Source of the DNA: Streptomyces sp. NRRL WC-3549
GTDB taxonomy: Bacteria > Actinomycetota > Actinomycetes > Streptomycetales > Streptomycetaceae
NCBI RefSeq assembly: GCF_000721935.1
Contig: NZ_KL585385.1
Location: 77,453 to 98,845 of the forward strand
Direction: 5' to 3'
Length of the DNA stretch: 21,393 nucleotides
Below, piece after piece: positions 7,175 through 13,786 of this stretch. The translations under genes and the position numbers were made by a program. Position 1 is the stretch's first letter. Every line of letters starts with the position of its first letter. Below the pieces are notes generated by a model. That model did no database searches and was not told where the DNA came from. It worked only from the letters and a program-made list of their open reading frames with translations.

Positions 7175-7192
7175 TACGCTGGTCAAAGTTGA
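7175..7192 (+). promoter_or_regulatory. Possible promoter/operator of the PadR gene
   Basis: A TACGCT -10-like hexamer (7175-7180) is followed at the expected start-point distance by TCAAAGTTGA (7183-7192), in which TCAA and TTGA are inverted arms. PadR proteins usually repress their own gene from palindromes at the promoter, so this is a plausible operator. No clear -35 is visible. Confidence 0.3.
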
Positions 7193-7209
7193 GTACAGGG
7201 GGTGGAGGG

Positions 7210-7851
7210 ATGTCCGCGATCCGGCTCCTGGTCCTGGGCGCTGTCCGCCGGCACGGCCGGGCCCACGGCTACCAGGTCCGCAACGACCTGGAGTACTGGG
7301 GCGCGCACGAGTGGTCCAACGCCAAGCCGGGTTCGATCTACCACGCCCTCAAGCAGATGGCGAAGCAAGGCCTGCTCCTGGCCCACGGGACCGCTCCGTC
7401 CCCGGCGGGCGGGCCGCCCCGCACCGAGTACGAGATCACCGAGCAGGGCACCCAGGAGTACCTCACCCTTCTGCGGTCCGCGCTGACCTCGTACGACCAG
7501 GGCATGGACGTGCTCTCGGCCGGCATCGGCTTCATCGTCGACCTGGAACGCGCCGAGGCCGTGGCGCTGCTCAGGGAGCGCCTCGTCGCCATGGAGGGCT
7601 GGCGGGCGTCGGTCACGGAGCACTACGTCCCGGCGGACGGCCTCCGGTCGCTCGGCCACATCGGCGAGATCATGCGCTTGTGGGTCCACTCGGCGGACGC
7701 GGGCGCCGAATGGACCCGCGGCCTGATCGAGCGCATCGAGGCCGGGGCGTACACCTTCGCCGGCGAGGGCGAACCCTTCGCCGGGGTGCTCGCCGAGGAC
7801 CAGGAGAACCCTTACGCGACCGGGACCCCCCACCCCGGGGACACCGAATGA
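7210..7851 (+). CDS. PadR family transcriptional regulator
   Basis: A 213-residue regulator. The N-terminal PadR winged helix spans about residues 4-85: IRLLVLGAVRRHGRAHGYQV, the recognition-helix region WSNAKPGSIYHALKQMAKQGLL, and the wing TEYEITEQGTQEY. The C-terminal half is a long helical dimerisation and effector region typical of larger PadR proteins (VLSAGIGFIVDLERAEAVALLRERL, EGWRASVTEHY). The ATG at 7210 is preferred, with GGGGG at 7198-7202 seven nt upstream; a TTG at 7189 would add a glycine-rich stub. The gene converges on gad with a 36-bp gap. PadR regulators often control a neighbouring transporter or a detoxification gene, but no target is evident here. The flanking dehydrogenase-like and WrbA-like genes are candidates only by proximity. 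Confidence 0.87.
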   Translation: MSAIRLLVLGAVRRHGRAHGYQVRNDLEYWGAHEWSNAKPGSIYHALKQMAKQGLLLAHGTAPSPAGGPPRTEYEITEQGTQEYLTLLRSALTSYDQGMDVLSAGIGFIVDLERAEAVALLRERLVAMEGWRASVTEHYVPADGLRSLGHIGEIMRLWVHSADAGAEWTRGLIERIEAGAYTFAGEGEPFAGVLAEDQENPYATGTPHPGDTE

Positions 7852-7887
7852 CCACGTGTGACCGGTGCGGGGGCGCGCCTCCCGGAC

Positions 7888-9126
7888 TCAGTGGTGGAAC
7901 GCCGTCTGGGTCGCCCGGTCGGGGCCCATGGGGTGCGGCTGCGCCCGCAGTTCCGGCAGGAGCCGTCGGACGTCGTCCATCAGCATCTCCGCGAGGTCCG
8001 AGGAGAAGCCGTTGCGGCACACCACCCGCAGCACCGAGAGGTCCTGCCGGTTGGCGGGGAAGGTGTACGCGGGCACCAGCCACCCGTGCTCCCGCAGCCG
8101 CCGCGACAGGTCGAAGACGTCGTACGCCTGGACGCCGGGGTCCGTCGTCAGGGCGAACACCGGCAGCTGGTCCCCCCGGCTGATCAGCCGGAAGTCGTCC
8201 AGGGCCTCGAACTCCCCGGCGAGCCGCGTCGCCACGTCCCGGGACGCCTGCTGGACGGCGCGGTAGCCGTCGCGGCCCAGGCGCAGGAACGTGTAGTACT
8301 GCGCCACCACCTGGGCGCCCGGCCGGGAGAAGTTCAGGGCGAAGGTGGGCATGTCGCCGCCCAGGTAGTTGACCCGGAAGACCAGCTCCTCCGGGAGCTC
8401 GGCGGACGAGCGCCAGAGCACCCAGCCGACGCCCGGGTAGACCAGGCCGTACTTGTGCCCCGAGGTGTTGACGGAGACCACCCGGGGGAGCCGGAAGTCC
8501 CACACCAGGTCCTCGTCGAGGAAGGGGGCCACCATCGCGCCGGACGCCCCGTCGACGTGGACCGGGATGTCGAGGCCGGTACGCGCCTGGAGGTCGTCCA
8601 GTGCCGCACAGAGCTCCGCGACCGGCTCGTAGGAACCGTCGAAGGTCGACCCCAGGATGCCCACCACGCCGATGGTGTTCTCGTCGCAGAGTTCCATGGC
8701 GGCCTGCGGGTCCAGATGGAAACGCTCCCCCTCCATCGGGACCTGCCGCGGCTCGACCTCCCAGAACGTGCAGAACTTCTCCCAGCACACCTGCACGTTG
8801 ACGCCCATCACGAGGTTGGGGCGGGCGTGCGCCGGGTAGCGGTCGGCGTTCCGGGCCGCCCAGCGCCGCTTGAGCGCCAGCCCGGCCAGCATGCAGGCCT
8901 CACTGGAGCCCGTGGTCGAACAACCCACCACGGCCTGCGGGTCGGGGGCGTTCCACAGGTCCGCGAGCATCGCCACGCACCGCCGTTCGAGTTCGGCGGT
9001 GCGGGGGTACTCGTCCTTGTCGATCATGTTCTTGTCCCGGCACTCGCCCATCAGCACACCGGCCTGGGGCTCCATCCAGGTGGTGACGAAGGTCGCGAGG
9101 TTGAGCCGGGAGTTGCCGTCGAGCAT
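7888..9126 (-). CDS. gadB: Glutamate decarboxylase, 5' end lost by frameshift
   Basis: 412 residues in this frame cover almost the whole PLP-dependent group II decarboxylase that converts L-glutamate to GABA and CO2. It aligns with E. coli GadB from the LDGN.R.NLATF segment to a C-terminus ending in FHH. The PLP lysine is codon 8452-8454 (SGHKYG, residue 225 here), preceded by HVDGASGAMVAPF and DFRLPRV. ATG 9126 is the first start in frame, yet family members have about 50-60 more residues before it. That N-terminal segment is present upstream in another frame (9126-9278) and ends in a TGATG stop/start overlap. A reinitiated product would lack the N-terminal part that helps form the dimer interface in known enzymes. 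Whether active protein is made is doubtful. Confidence 0.85.
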   Translation of the reverse strand: MLDGNSRLNLATFVTTWMEPQAGVLMGECRDKNMIDKDEYPRTAELERRCVAMLADLWNAPDPQAVVGCSTTGSSEACMLAGLALKRRWAARNADRYPAHARPNLVMGVNVQVCWEKFCTFWEVEPRQVPMEGERFHLDPQAAMELCDENTIGVVGILGSTFDGSYEPVAELCAALDDLQARTGLDIPVHVDGASGAMVAPFLDEDLVWDFRLPRVVSVNTSGHKYGLVYPGVGWVLWRSSAELPEELVFRVNYLGGDMPTFALNFSRPGAQVVAQYYTFLRLGRDGYRAVQQASRDVATRLAGEFEALDDFRLISRGDQLPVFALTTDPGVQAYDVFDLSRRLREHGWLVPAYTFPANRQDLSVLRVVCRNGFSSDLAEMLMDDVRRLLPELRAQPHPMGPDRATQTAFHH

Positions 9127-9278
9127 CAGCTCGTCGTGGACCCGTCGGGCAGCCGGTGCCGGGGCGGGGCCGCGGTCATCGGGGCGGTGGGATCGGCCTC
9201 GCCGAAGAACGGGTTGAGGGCGAGTCTGCGGTGCTCTTCGGACGCGTCGGCGTCGGGTGAACCCCTGTGGAGCGGCAT
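9126..9278 (-). pseudogene. gadB: N-terminal fragment of glutamate decarboxylase, out of frame
   Basis: A 50-codon frame starts at ATG 9278 with GAGGGG upstream. It reads MPLHRGSPDADASEEH, then LALNPFFGEADP and HRLPDG, which resembles Streptomyces Gad N-termini. After LPDG the sequence jumps to DNA that, in the other frame, reads VHDELMLDGN. Comparison with E. coli GadB and remembered Streptomyces homologues suggests about 10 codons plus one base (about 31 nt) are missing. The frame then ends at TGA 9126-9128, overlapping the ATG of the main body. Confidence 0.7.
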
Positions 9279-9293
9279 CGGTGAGTGGTCCCC

Positions 9294-9557
9294 TCAGTTC
9301 TCGGTTGCGCGTTGGGTCTTGACGGCCCGGGCGAACTTCACGATCCGCCGGGCCTGCACCCGGGCGGCGGTGAGCGTCTCCTCGCCGACCGGGAGGCCGC
9401 CCTGTCCAAAGACGTGTGAGGTGCCGTACGGATTGCCGTCGGCGGACTTCGACGGGTCCGTGTGGCCGGGGGAGACGAGGATGCCGACCCGGCGATCGTG
9501 GAGACCGTGCCCGTGCACGAGTGGTGGACGACGGAGACGTTGACGGGCACGGGGCAT
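9294..9557 (-). pseudogene. wrbA: Remnant of a WrbA-type NAD(P)H:quinone oxidoreductase
   Basis: Two ends of a flavodoxin-like WrbA protein are joined. From GTG 9550 the frame reads MPVNVSVVHHSCTGTVSTIA, matching the FMN-phosphate loop at the start of WrbA (YYSxTGT). From about 9485, one frame over, it reads VGILVSPGHTDP, DGNPYGTSHVFGQG, PVGEETLTAARVQARRIVKFARAV, the WrbA C-terminus. Roughly 120 of the usual ~200 residues, including most of the fold and the active-site loops, are missing between. An ATG at 9557 with GGAGG 7 nt upstream is in the frame of the C-terminal part, not of the FMN loop. Its stop (9294-9296) lies 15 bp before the gad start, so the two formed an operon. No functional enzyme can result from this sequence. 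Confidence 0.75.
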
Positions 9558-9610
9558 ATCGGGACCTCCGGGGACGGGAGCGGGTTGCCGCGGGGTGGAC
9601 AGGCGCGAGG

Positions 9611-9760
9611 TCAGGCCCCGGTGGTCACGGGGGCCGTCACGGGGGCGGGGGTCCCGGTGCCCGCACCGGCCGCCCCGCCCGCGCCGCACCGTGTCGGCGT
9701 GGTGACGGCCAGGCCGTCCGCATCGGCCGTCCGCCCGCCGCGGTGGTCCTCGATACCCAT
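9611..9760 (-). CDS. Possible small protein of 49 residues
   Basis: An ATG at 9760 is preceded at 8 nt by a perfect GGAGG (9769-9773, minus strand). The frame of 49 codons has the third-position G/C bias expected of a Streptomyces gene. The peptide begins MGIEDHRGGR, contains one Cys, and ends in an Ala/Gly/Thr/Pro-rich stretch (TGTPAPVTAPVTTGA). No domain, signal peptide or membrane segment was recognised. It precedes the wrbA remnant by about 55 bp on the same strand. It could be a real small gene, the start of a gene truncated by the same deletions, or a chance frame. No function is proposed. Confidence 0.4.
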   Translation of the reverse strand: MGIEDHRGGRTADADGLAVTTPTRCGAGGAAGAGTGTPAPVTAPVTTGA

Positions 9761-9772
9761 GGGTGACACCTC

Positions 9773-9793
9773 CCGGGGCAAGCTTTGCCCCGG
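9773..9793. promoter_or_regulatory. 9-bp hairpin next to the small-ORF ribosome site
   Basis: CCGGGGCAA (9773-9781) pairs perfectly with TTGCCCCGG (9785-9793) over a 3-nt loop. On the minus strand it abuts and shares one base with the GGAGG of the small gene, so it could affect its translation. It could equally be a terminator or a protein-binding palindrome. Confidence 0.45.
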
Positions 9794-9825
9794 TTCGTGC
9801 CTGGCGCATCCTTGCTTACGCCACT

Positions 9826-9851
9826 GGAACCCTGAGATGTCGTGCGGCGTT
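9826..9851 (+). promoter_or_regulatory. Possible ECF sigma-factor promoter for dedA
   Basis: GGAAC (9826-9830) is separated by 18 bp from GTT (9849-9851; CGTT at 9848). This resembles the -35/-10 pattern of Streptomyces extracytoplasmic-function promoters (sigma-R and sigma-E types). It lies 55-80 bp upstream of the dedA TTG start, a sensible place for an envelope-protein promoter. Confidence 0.35.
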
Positions 9852-9862
9852 GATAGCTTGGA

Positions 9863-9878
9863 GCGGCGACGTCGCCGC
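9863..9878. promoter_or_regulatory. 16-bp perfect palindrome upstream of dedA
   Basis: GCGGCGACGTCGCCGC is its own reverse complement. It lies just downstream of the ECF-like promoter and 28 bp before the dedA start, where it could be an operator or a leader hairpin. Confidence 0.5.
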
Positions 9879-9905
9879 CATCGATCGATCCTGGAGCCCG
9901 GACCC

Positions 9906-11237
9906 TTGAATACGCTTGCGCTCGGCCCGAGCTGGCTGGACCCGGACTATCTGCTGAACACGTTCGGGCTGCCCGGCCTGCTGCTCATCGTCTTCGCCGA
10001 GTCCGGTCTGCTGATCGGTTTCTTCCTGCCGGGCGACTCCCTGCTGTTCACCACGGGCCTGCTGGTGACCACGGGCGACCTGAAGTACCCGCTCTGGCTG
10101 GTGTGCACCCTCGTGGCGCTGGCCGCGATCGTCGGTGACCAGGTCGGCTACCTCTTCGGGCGCAAGGTCGGCCCGTCGCTCTTCAAGCGCCCGGACTCCC
10201 GCCTCTTCAAGCAGGAGAACGTCGAGAAGGCCCACGAGTTCTTCGAGAAGTACGGCCCGAAGTCCCTGGTGCTGGCACGCTTCGTGCCCATCGTCCGGAC
10301 CTTCACCCCGATCATCGCGGGCGTGAGCCGGATGAACTACCGCTCGTTCATCACGTTCAACATCATCGGCGGTGTGCTCTGGGGCGTCGGGGTCACCCTG
10401 CTCGGCTCCGCCCTGGGCAAGATCGACTTCGTGCACGAGCACATCGAGCTGATCCTCATCCTGATCGTGCTCGTCTCCGTCGTGCCGATCGTGATCGAGT
10501 TCCTGCGGGCCCGGAGCCGGTCGAAGAAGGAAGCCTCCGTCGCGGCGAGCGCCCAGGAGGACGAGGGCCCCTCCGGGGAGGACCCCTTCGAGGGTGTCCA
10601 GGGCCTCAGCACCGGCGACGGCTCCGAGGCGGGCCGGTACGGCCAGGCCCCGTACGGCACCGGCCAGGCGGACCCGTACGACGCGGGCCGGGCCGGCCCG
10701 TACGGCACGGGCCAGGCCACCCCGTACAACGGCGCCCAGGGCGGGCCGTACGCCACGGGGCAGCCCGCTCCGTACGGCAGCGACCCGTACGGCGACGGCC
10801 GGCAGGACCCGTACGGCGACCACCGGCCCGGCGCGTACGGGGACGCACAGTACGGCGCCGGCCCGTACACGGACGGCGGGCAGGCTCCGTACGGCAACGC
10901 CCCGCAGGGCGCGTACGGGCAGCCCCAGCAGGGGCCGTACGGCGAGGCACCGCAGGCTCCGTACGGCAACGCCCCGCAGGGCGCGTACGGGCAGCAGCCC
11001 CCGCAGGGCCCGTACGGGAACGGCCGGTACGGCGAGGCACCGCAGGCTCCGTACGGCAACGGGCAGGGGCAGTACGGAAACGGCGCGCAGGCGGCCCCCT
11101 ACGGCGGCCCCGCCCCCTACGGCAACGGGCAGGCCGCGCCGTACGACGGCGGATACGGCGCCGCGGGCCACGACGGCCGGCCGGAGGACGACCCGGAGGG
11201 CGACCCCGGGCAGTACGGGTGGCAGACCAGGCGCTGA
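9906..11237 (+). CDS. DedA family membrane protein with Pro-Tyr-Gly repeat tail
   Basis: A 443-residue protein. Residues ~1-205 are a complete DedA/SNARE-associated domain: GLLLIVFAESGLLIGFFLPG, the FLPGDSLLFTTG re-entrant motif, GDQVGYLFGRKVG, and ARFVPIVRTFTPIIAGVSRM followed by NYRSFITFNIIGGVLWGVG. A last helix (HIELILILIVLVSVVPIVIEFL) precedes a basic stretch. DedA proteins are membrane transporters, several acting as lipid flippases needed for envelope integrity. The remaining ~230 residues are cytoplasmic, hydrophilic and low in complexity, built from PYG/AYG units with Gln, Gly, Ala and Asn between them. The TTG at 9906 is chosen because GGAG (9893-9896) stands 9 nt upstream and it gives the expected N-terminus. 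The gene has its own promoter region and ends at a strong hairpin facing the thrE-like gene. Confidence 0.88.
   Translation: MNTLALGPSWLDPDYLLNTFGLPGLLLIVFAESGLLIGFFLPGDSLLFTTGLLVTTGDLKYPLWLVCTLVALAAIVGDQVGYLFGRKVGPSLFKRPDSRLFKQENVEKAHEFFEKYGPKSLVLARFVPIVRTFTPIIAGVSRMNYRSFITFNIIGGVLWGVGVTLLGSALGKIDFVHEHIELILILIVLVSVVPIVIEFLRARSRSKKEASVAASAQEDEGPSGEDPFEGVQGLSTGDGSEAGRYGQAPYGTGQADPYDAGRAGPYGTGQATPYNGAQGGPYATGQPAPYGSDPYGDGRQDPYGDHRPGAYGDAQYGAGPYTDGGQAPYGNAPQGAYGQPQQGPYGEAPQAPYGNAPQGAYGQQPPQGPYGNGRYGEAPQAPYGNGQGQYGNGAQAAPYGGPAPYGNGQAAPYDGGYGAAGHDGRPEDDPEGDPGQYGWQTRR
10636..11165 (+). repeat. Degenerate PYG-coding repeat array in dedA
   Basis: CCGTACGGC-like units recur every 18-30 bp, about twenty times. 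There are exact longer copies: a 43-bp direct repeat at 10881-10923 and 10953-10995, and a 35-bp one at 10937-10971 and 11027-11061. All offsets are multiples of three (72 and 90 bp), so copy-number changes keep the frame. Confidence 0.85.
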
Positions 11238-11256
11238 GCACCCGCGGGACGCGCGT

Positions 11257-11297
11257 ACGGCGCCCCGGACCCCCGCAGGGAGGGTCCGGGGCGCCGT
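11257..11297. terminator. Strong bidirectional hairpin terminator
   Basis: A perfect 16-bp stem, 11257-11272 pairing with 11282-11297, has a 9-nt loop. It lies 19 bp after the dedA stop and 6 bp after the opposing thrE-like gene's stop, so it can serve both converging transcripts. Confidence 0.85.
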
Positions 11298-11303
11298 CGC
11301 ACG

Positions 11304-13010
11304 TCAGAAGCCGCGTGTCCGCTTGGCGGCGCGGCGGGACGGGCCGCCCTCGACCCCGCCCGGCACCCGCATGAACAGACGGGAGATCTCGCTCCCCAGG
11401 TTCACACCGATGGCGATCGCCAGCGCGGTCGCCACCGCGGTGGAGAGCGAGGAGAGCCCGGCGTCCGGTTCGTTCTGCGCGAACCCCAGCAGGCCGAAGT
11501 AGGTCGCCGAACCCGGCAGCAGCGGCCCGATCGCCGCCGTGATGTACGGCAGCGACGAGGTGTACCGGTACCGCGAGAACAACTGCCCGAACAGGCCCAC
11601 CAGGCCGGCCGCCACCGCCGTCGCCGCGACCGGCGAGATGCCTCCGGCGCGCGCCATCGCCCCGAAGATCACCCAGGCGACACCCCCGTTGAGGGTCACC
11701 GCCAGCACGGTGGAGCGCTCCTGCTGGAGCAGGAGCGCGAAGGCGAGGGTCAGCGCCATCGAGGCGAGGATCTGCACCACCGGCCGGTCGTTCGGCACGA
11801 ACCGGGCCTCCGGGTTCAGCTGGGCCCCGAGCTGGACGCCCAGGTAGAGCATCAGCAGCACCCCGGCGACGATGCCGATGAAGAAGTACATGACCTCCAG
11901 CAGCCGGGCGCCCGCCGTGATGTAGTAGCCGGTCAGGCCGTCCTGGACCCCGGCCACCAGCGCCCGCCCGGGCAGCAGGGCGAACAGCCCACCGGTGATC
12001 ACCGCGGAGGGGCGGATGTCGGTCGAATGGGTCAGTGTCAGCAGGATGCCCATGGCCGCGGGCGGCATCGCGGCGGCCACGAACTGGTAGAACTCCGGCA
12101 TCCCGCGCCCGGCGAAGAGCCAGGCCAGCCGGTCACCGAGCATGGCACCGGTCGCCGCCACGAAGAAGACCAGCACACCACCGCCGACCAGGACCGACGC
12201 CGAGCCGGCGAGCAGCCCGGCGGCGGCCGTCAGCACCCAGCCCGGATAGGGGTGCCGGTTGCGTCGGATCTCGGCGAGACGCCGGTACGCCTCCTCCAGC
12301 GAGACCTCGACGTGCTCCGCGGTCGTGATGTCGTCGATCAGCTGGAACACCGCCGCCAGCCGCGTGTAGTCGGTGCCCCGGCGGCGGACGGTCCGGCTTG
12401 CGGTGACGGGGTCCTCCACCAGCGACGGCTGGTGCGAGATGGACAGCAGGGTGAAGGTGACCGTCGGCTCGCACCGGTCGAGTCCGTACGAGCGCGAGAC
12501 CGCGAACATGGCGGCCTCGACGTCCTCGGCGCCCTCACCGCCCGCCAGCAGCAGCTCCCCGATACGCAGCGTCAGGTCGAGCACGCGCGGGACCGCGGGC
12601 CCCGAGTCGTCGGTCCGCTGCACGCTCTCGGGCGCCGGACGCTCGAAGACGGGCATGCGGAGCATCGTGCGCATCCGGTCCTGCCAAGGCGCCTCCTTGG
12701 TCAGCCGGACCATCGGGACCCCGTGGGCCGGGGTGAAGGCCGGCGGCGGGTGCCCCTGGACCCCGCTCGGCGTGGTGAACGCGTTGGTCAGCTGCTCGGC
12801 GCCCGTACCGCCGCCGGCACCGGAAGCGGAACCCTGGCCGGGGGAGGCGGAGGGGTCGGTCTGCAGTCCGGCCGGGACGGCGAACTCGGAGGTCGGGTGG
12901 TCGTCCTCCGGCGGCCCGGGCGGCTGCTCCATCCCTGCAGGCGGGACGAAAGCGCTGCGCGCCTCGTCGGACTGGGGCTTCTGGTCCTCCGGACCGCCCT
13001 GCTCCGCCAC
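11304..13010 (-). CDS. Threonine/serine exporter (ThrE) family protein
   Basis: A 568-residue membrane protein with the two-part ThrE layout. After an N-terminal tail of about 130 Pro/Gly/Glu-rich residues comes the soluble start of the ThrE domain (VLDLTLRIGELLLAGGEGAEDVEAAM, YGLDRCEPTVTFTLLSIS). A first bundle of about five helices follows (WVLTAAAGLLAGSASVLVGG, SAVITGGLFALLPGRALVAGVQD, MYFFIGIVAGVLLMLYLG). The second bundle covers the C-terminal ThrE_2 part (SMALTLAFALLLQQE, LPYITAAIGPLLPGSATYFGLLG, LSTAVATALAIAIGVNLGSE). C. glutamicum ThrE exports threonine and serine by proton-driven antiport; the substrate here is inferred. Two adjacent GTG codons (13013 and 13010) follow AGGA (13017-13020); the second gives the better 6-nt spacing. 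Upstream starts near 13073 lack a ribosome site. Confidence 0.85.
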   Translation of the reverse strand: MAEQGGPEDQKPQSDEARSAFVPPAGMEQPPGPPEDDHPTSEFAVPAGLQTDPSASPGQGSASGAGGGTGAEQLTNAFTTPSGVQGHPPPAFTPAHGVPMVRLTKEAPWQDRMRTMLRMPVFERPAPESVQRTDDSGPAVPRVLDLTLRIGELLLAGGEGAEDVEAAMFAVSRSYGLDRCEPTVTFTLLSISHQPSLVEDPVTASRTVRRRGTDYTRLAAVFQLIDDITTAEHVEVSLEEAYRRLAEIRRNRHPYPGWVLTAAAGLLAGSASVLVGGGVLVFFVAATGAMLGDRLAWLFAGRGMPEFYQFVAAAMPPAAMGILLTLTHSTDIRPSAVITGGLFALLPGRALVAGVQDGLTGYYITAGARLLEVMYFFIGIVAGVLLMLYLGVQLGAQLNPEARFVPNDRPVVQILASMALTLAFALLLQQERSTVLAVTLNGGVAWVIFGAMARAGGISPVAATAVAAGLVGLFGQLFSRYRYTSSLPYITAAIGPLLPGSATYFGLLGFAQNEPDAGLSSLSTAVATALAIAIGVNLGSEISRLFMRVPGGVEGGPSRRAAKRTRGF

Positions 13011-13088
13011 CACTCGTCCTCGTTCCCCTCGACCGTGTTCCGGAACGCTTGTGCCCAGTATGTGCATGGACAAGGGCCACCACGCGCA

Positions 13089-13124
13089 ACGGGCGGCGCA
13101 CCCGGTGAAAGGTGCGCCGCCCGT
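13089..13124 (-). terminator. Hairpin terminator downstream of ppa
   Basis: A perfect 14-bp stem, ACGGGCGGCGCACC at 13089-13102 with its complement at 13111-13124, has an 8-nt loop. It lies 85 bp past the ppa stop and upstream of the thrE-like gene, separating the two minus-strand genes. Confidence 0.75.
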
Positions 13125-13139
13125 CGTCCGTACGGTCGG

Positions 13140-13157
13140 CCGGGCCGTCAGGCCCGG
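13140..13157 (-). terminator. Second hairpin downstream of ppa
   Basis: CCGGGCC (13140-13146) pairs with GGCCCGG (13151-13157) over a 4-nt loop, nearer to the ppa stop than the larger stem. Together they would form a tandem terminator. Confidence 0.45.
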
Positions 13158-13208
13158 TGCCCCGCGTTCCGCCCCGTCCCGCTCACGGGCGGAAGCGGAA
13201 GGAGTACG

Positions 13209-13715
13209 TCAGTGCTTGCCCTGCGTCTCGAGACGCTTGTAGGAGGCCTCGATCTCGGCCTCGGCCTCGGCGCGGCCGACCCAGTCGGCGCCCTCGACGG
13301 ACTTGCCGGGCTCCAGGTCCTTGTAGACCTCGAAGAAGTGCTTGATCTCCATGCGGTCGAACTCCGACACGTGCTGGATGTCCTGCAGGTGGTCGACCCG
13401 GGGGTCGGACGCCGGGACGCACAGCAGCTTGTCGTCGCCGCCGGCCTCGTCGGTCATCCGGAACATGCCGATGGCACGGCACTTGATGACGCATCCGGGG
13501 AAGGTCGGCTCGTCCAGGATGACCAGCGCGTCCAGCGGGTCGCCGTCCTCGCCGAGGGTGTTCTCGACGAAGCCGTAGTCGGCCGGGTAGCTGGTCGAGG
13601 TGAAGAGTCGACGGTCCAGGCGGATCCGACCGGTCTCGTGGTCCACCTCGTACTTGTTCCGCGAACCCTTCGGGATCTCGATGGTGACGTCGAACTCCAC
13701 GGGTGGCTCCTCCAT
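13209..13715 (-). CDS. ppa: Inorganic pyrophosphatase (family I)
   Basis: A 168-residue cytoplasmic enzyme that hydrolyses pyrophosphate to two phosphates and pulls biosynthetic reactions forward. Family I features are clear: [22 protein letters not shown] at the N-terminus, [17 protein letters not shown], the metal-binding signature [11 protein letters not shown] with its Asp cluster, and the [11 protein letters not shown] segment near the end. The length is normal for the bacterial hexameric enzymes. ATG 13715 (MEEPPVEFD) is preferred to a GTG three codons upstream because it matches the family N-terminus. No Shine-Dalgarno sequence is visible, and a TATGTG lies 6 nt upstream, so a leaderless transcript is possible. 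It is divergent from dacB across about 71 bp, and two hairpins follow its stop. Confidence 0.95.
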   Translation of the reverse strand: MEEPPVEFDVTIEIPKGSRNKYEVDHETGRIRLDRRLFTSTSYPADYGFVENTLGEDGDPLDALVILDEPTFPGCVIKCRAIGMFRMTDEAGGDDKLLCVPASDPRVDHLQDIQHVSEFDRMEIKHFFEVYKDLEPGKSVEGADWVGRAEAEAEIEASYKRLETQGKH

Positions 13716-13786
13716 GATCAACACATACGACTGGTGGTTAAGTGTCCCTCACGCAGACGAGTGCTCGCGAAAGGGGCTGGTCAACG
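13716..13786. promoter_or_regulatory. Divergent ppa-dacB promoter region
   Basis: The 71 bp between the two starts must carry both promoters. On the minus strand TATGTG stands 6 nt before the ppa ATG, in the position of a leaderless -10. On the plus strand AAGGGG (13771-13776) is the dacB ribosome site. No clear -35 was found for either. Confidence 0.4.

Noticed and set aside
7016..7192. Open, coding-like stretch after the dehydrogenase stop in the same frame (ending LDAEEAGYAGQS)
   Set aside because: It has third-position G/C bias but no start or ribosome site and no recognisable family. At this GC content open frames of this size are common. It may be a decayed fragment, but support is too weak.
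7848..8183. ATG overlapping the PadR stop (ATGA) with a CDRCGG start
   Set aside because: It suggests translational coupling, but the frame lies antisense to gad, has no recognisable domain and turns into Arg/Pro-rich shadow sequence.
9785..9860. Possible riboswitch in the leader region between the small ORF and dedA
   Set aside because: Short stems are present on both strands, but none of the conserved cores of cobalamin, SAM, ydaO or glycine riboswitches could be matched, and the space is too short for most.
10636..11165. CRISPR-like or satellite repeat array
   Set aside because: Repeats are degenerate, codon-phased and encode PYG units in an uninterrupted gene, with no unique spacers; it is a protein repeat.
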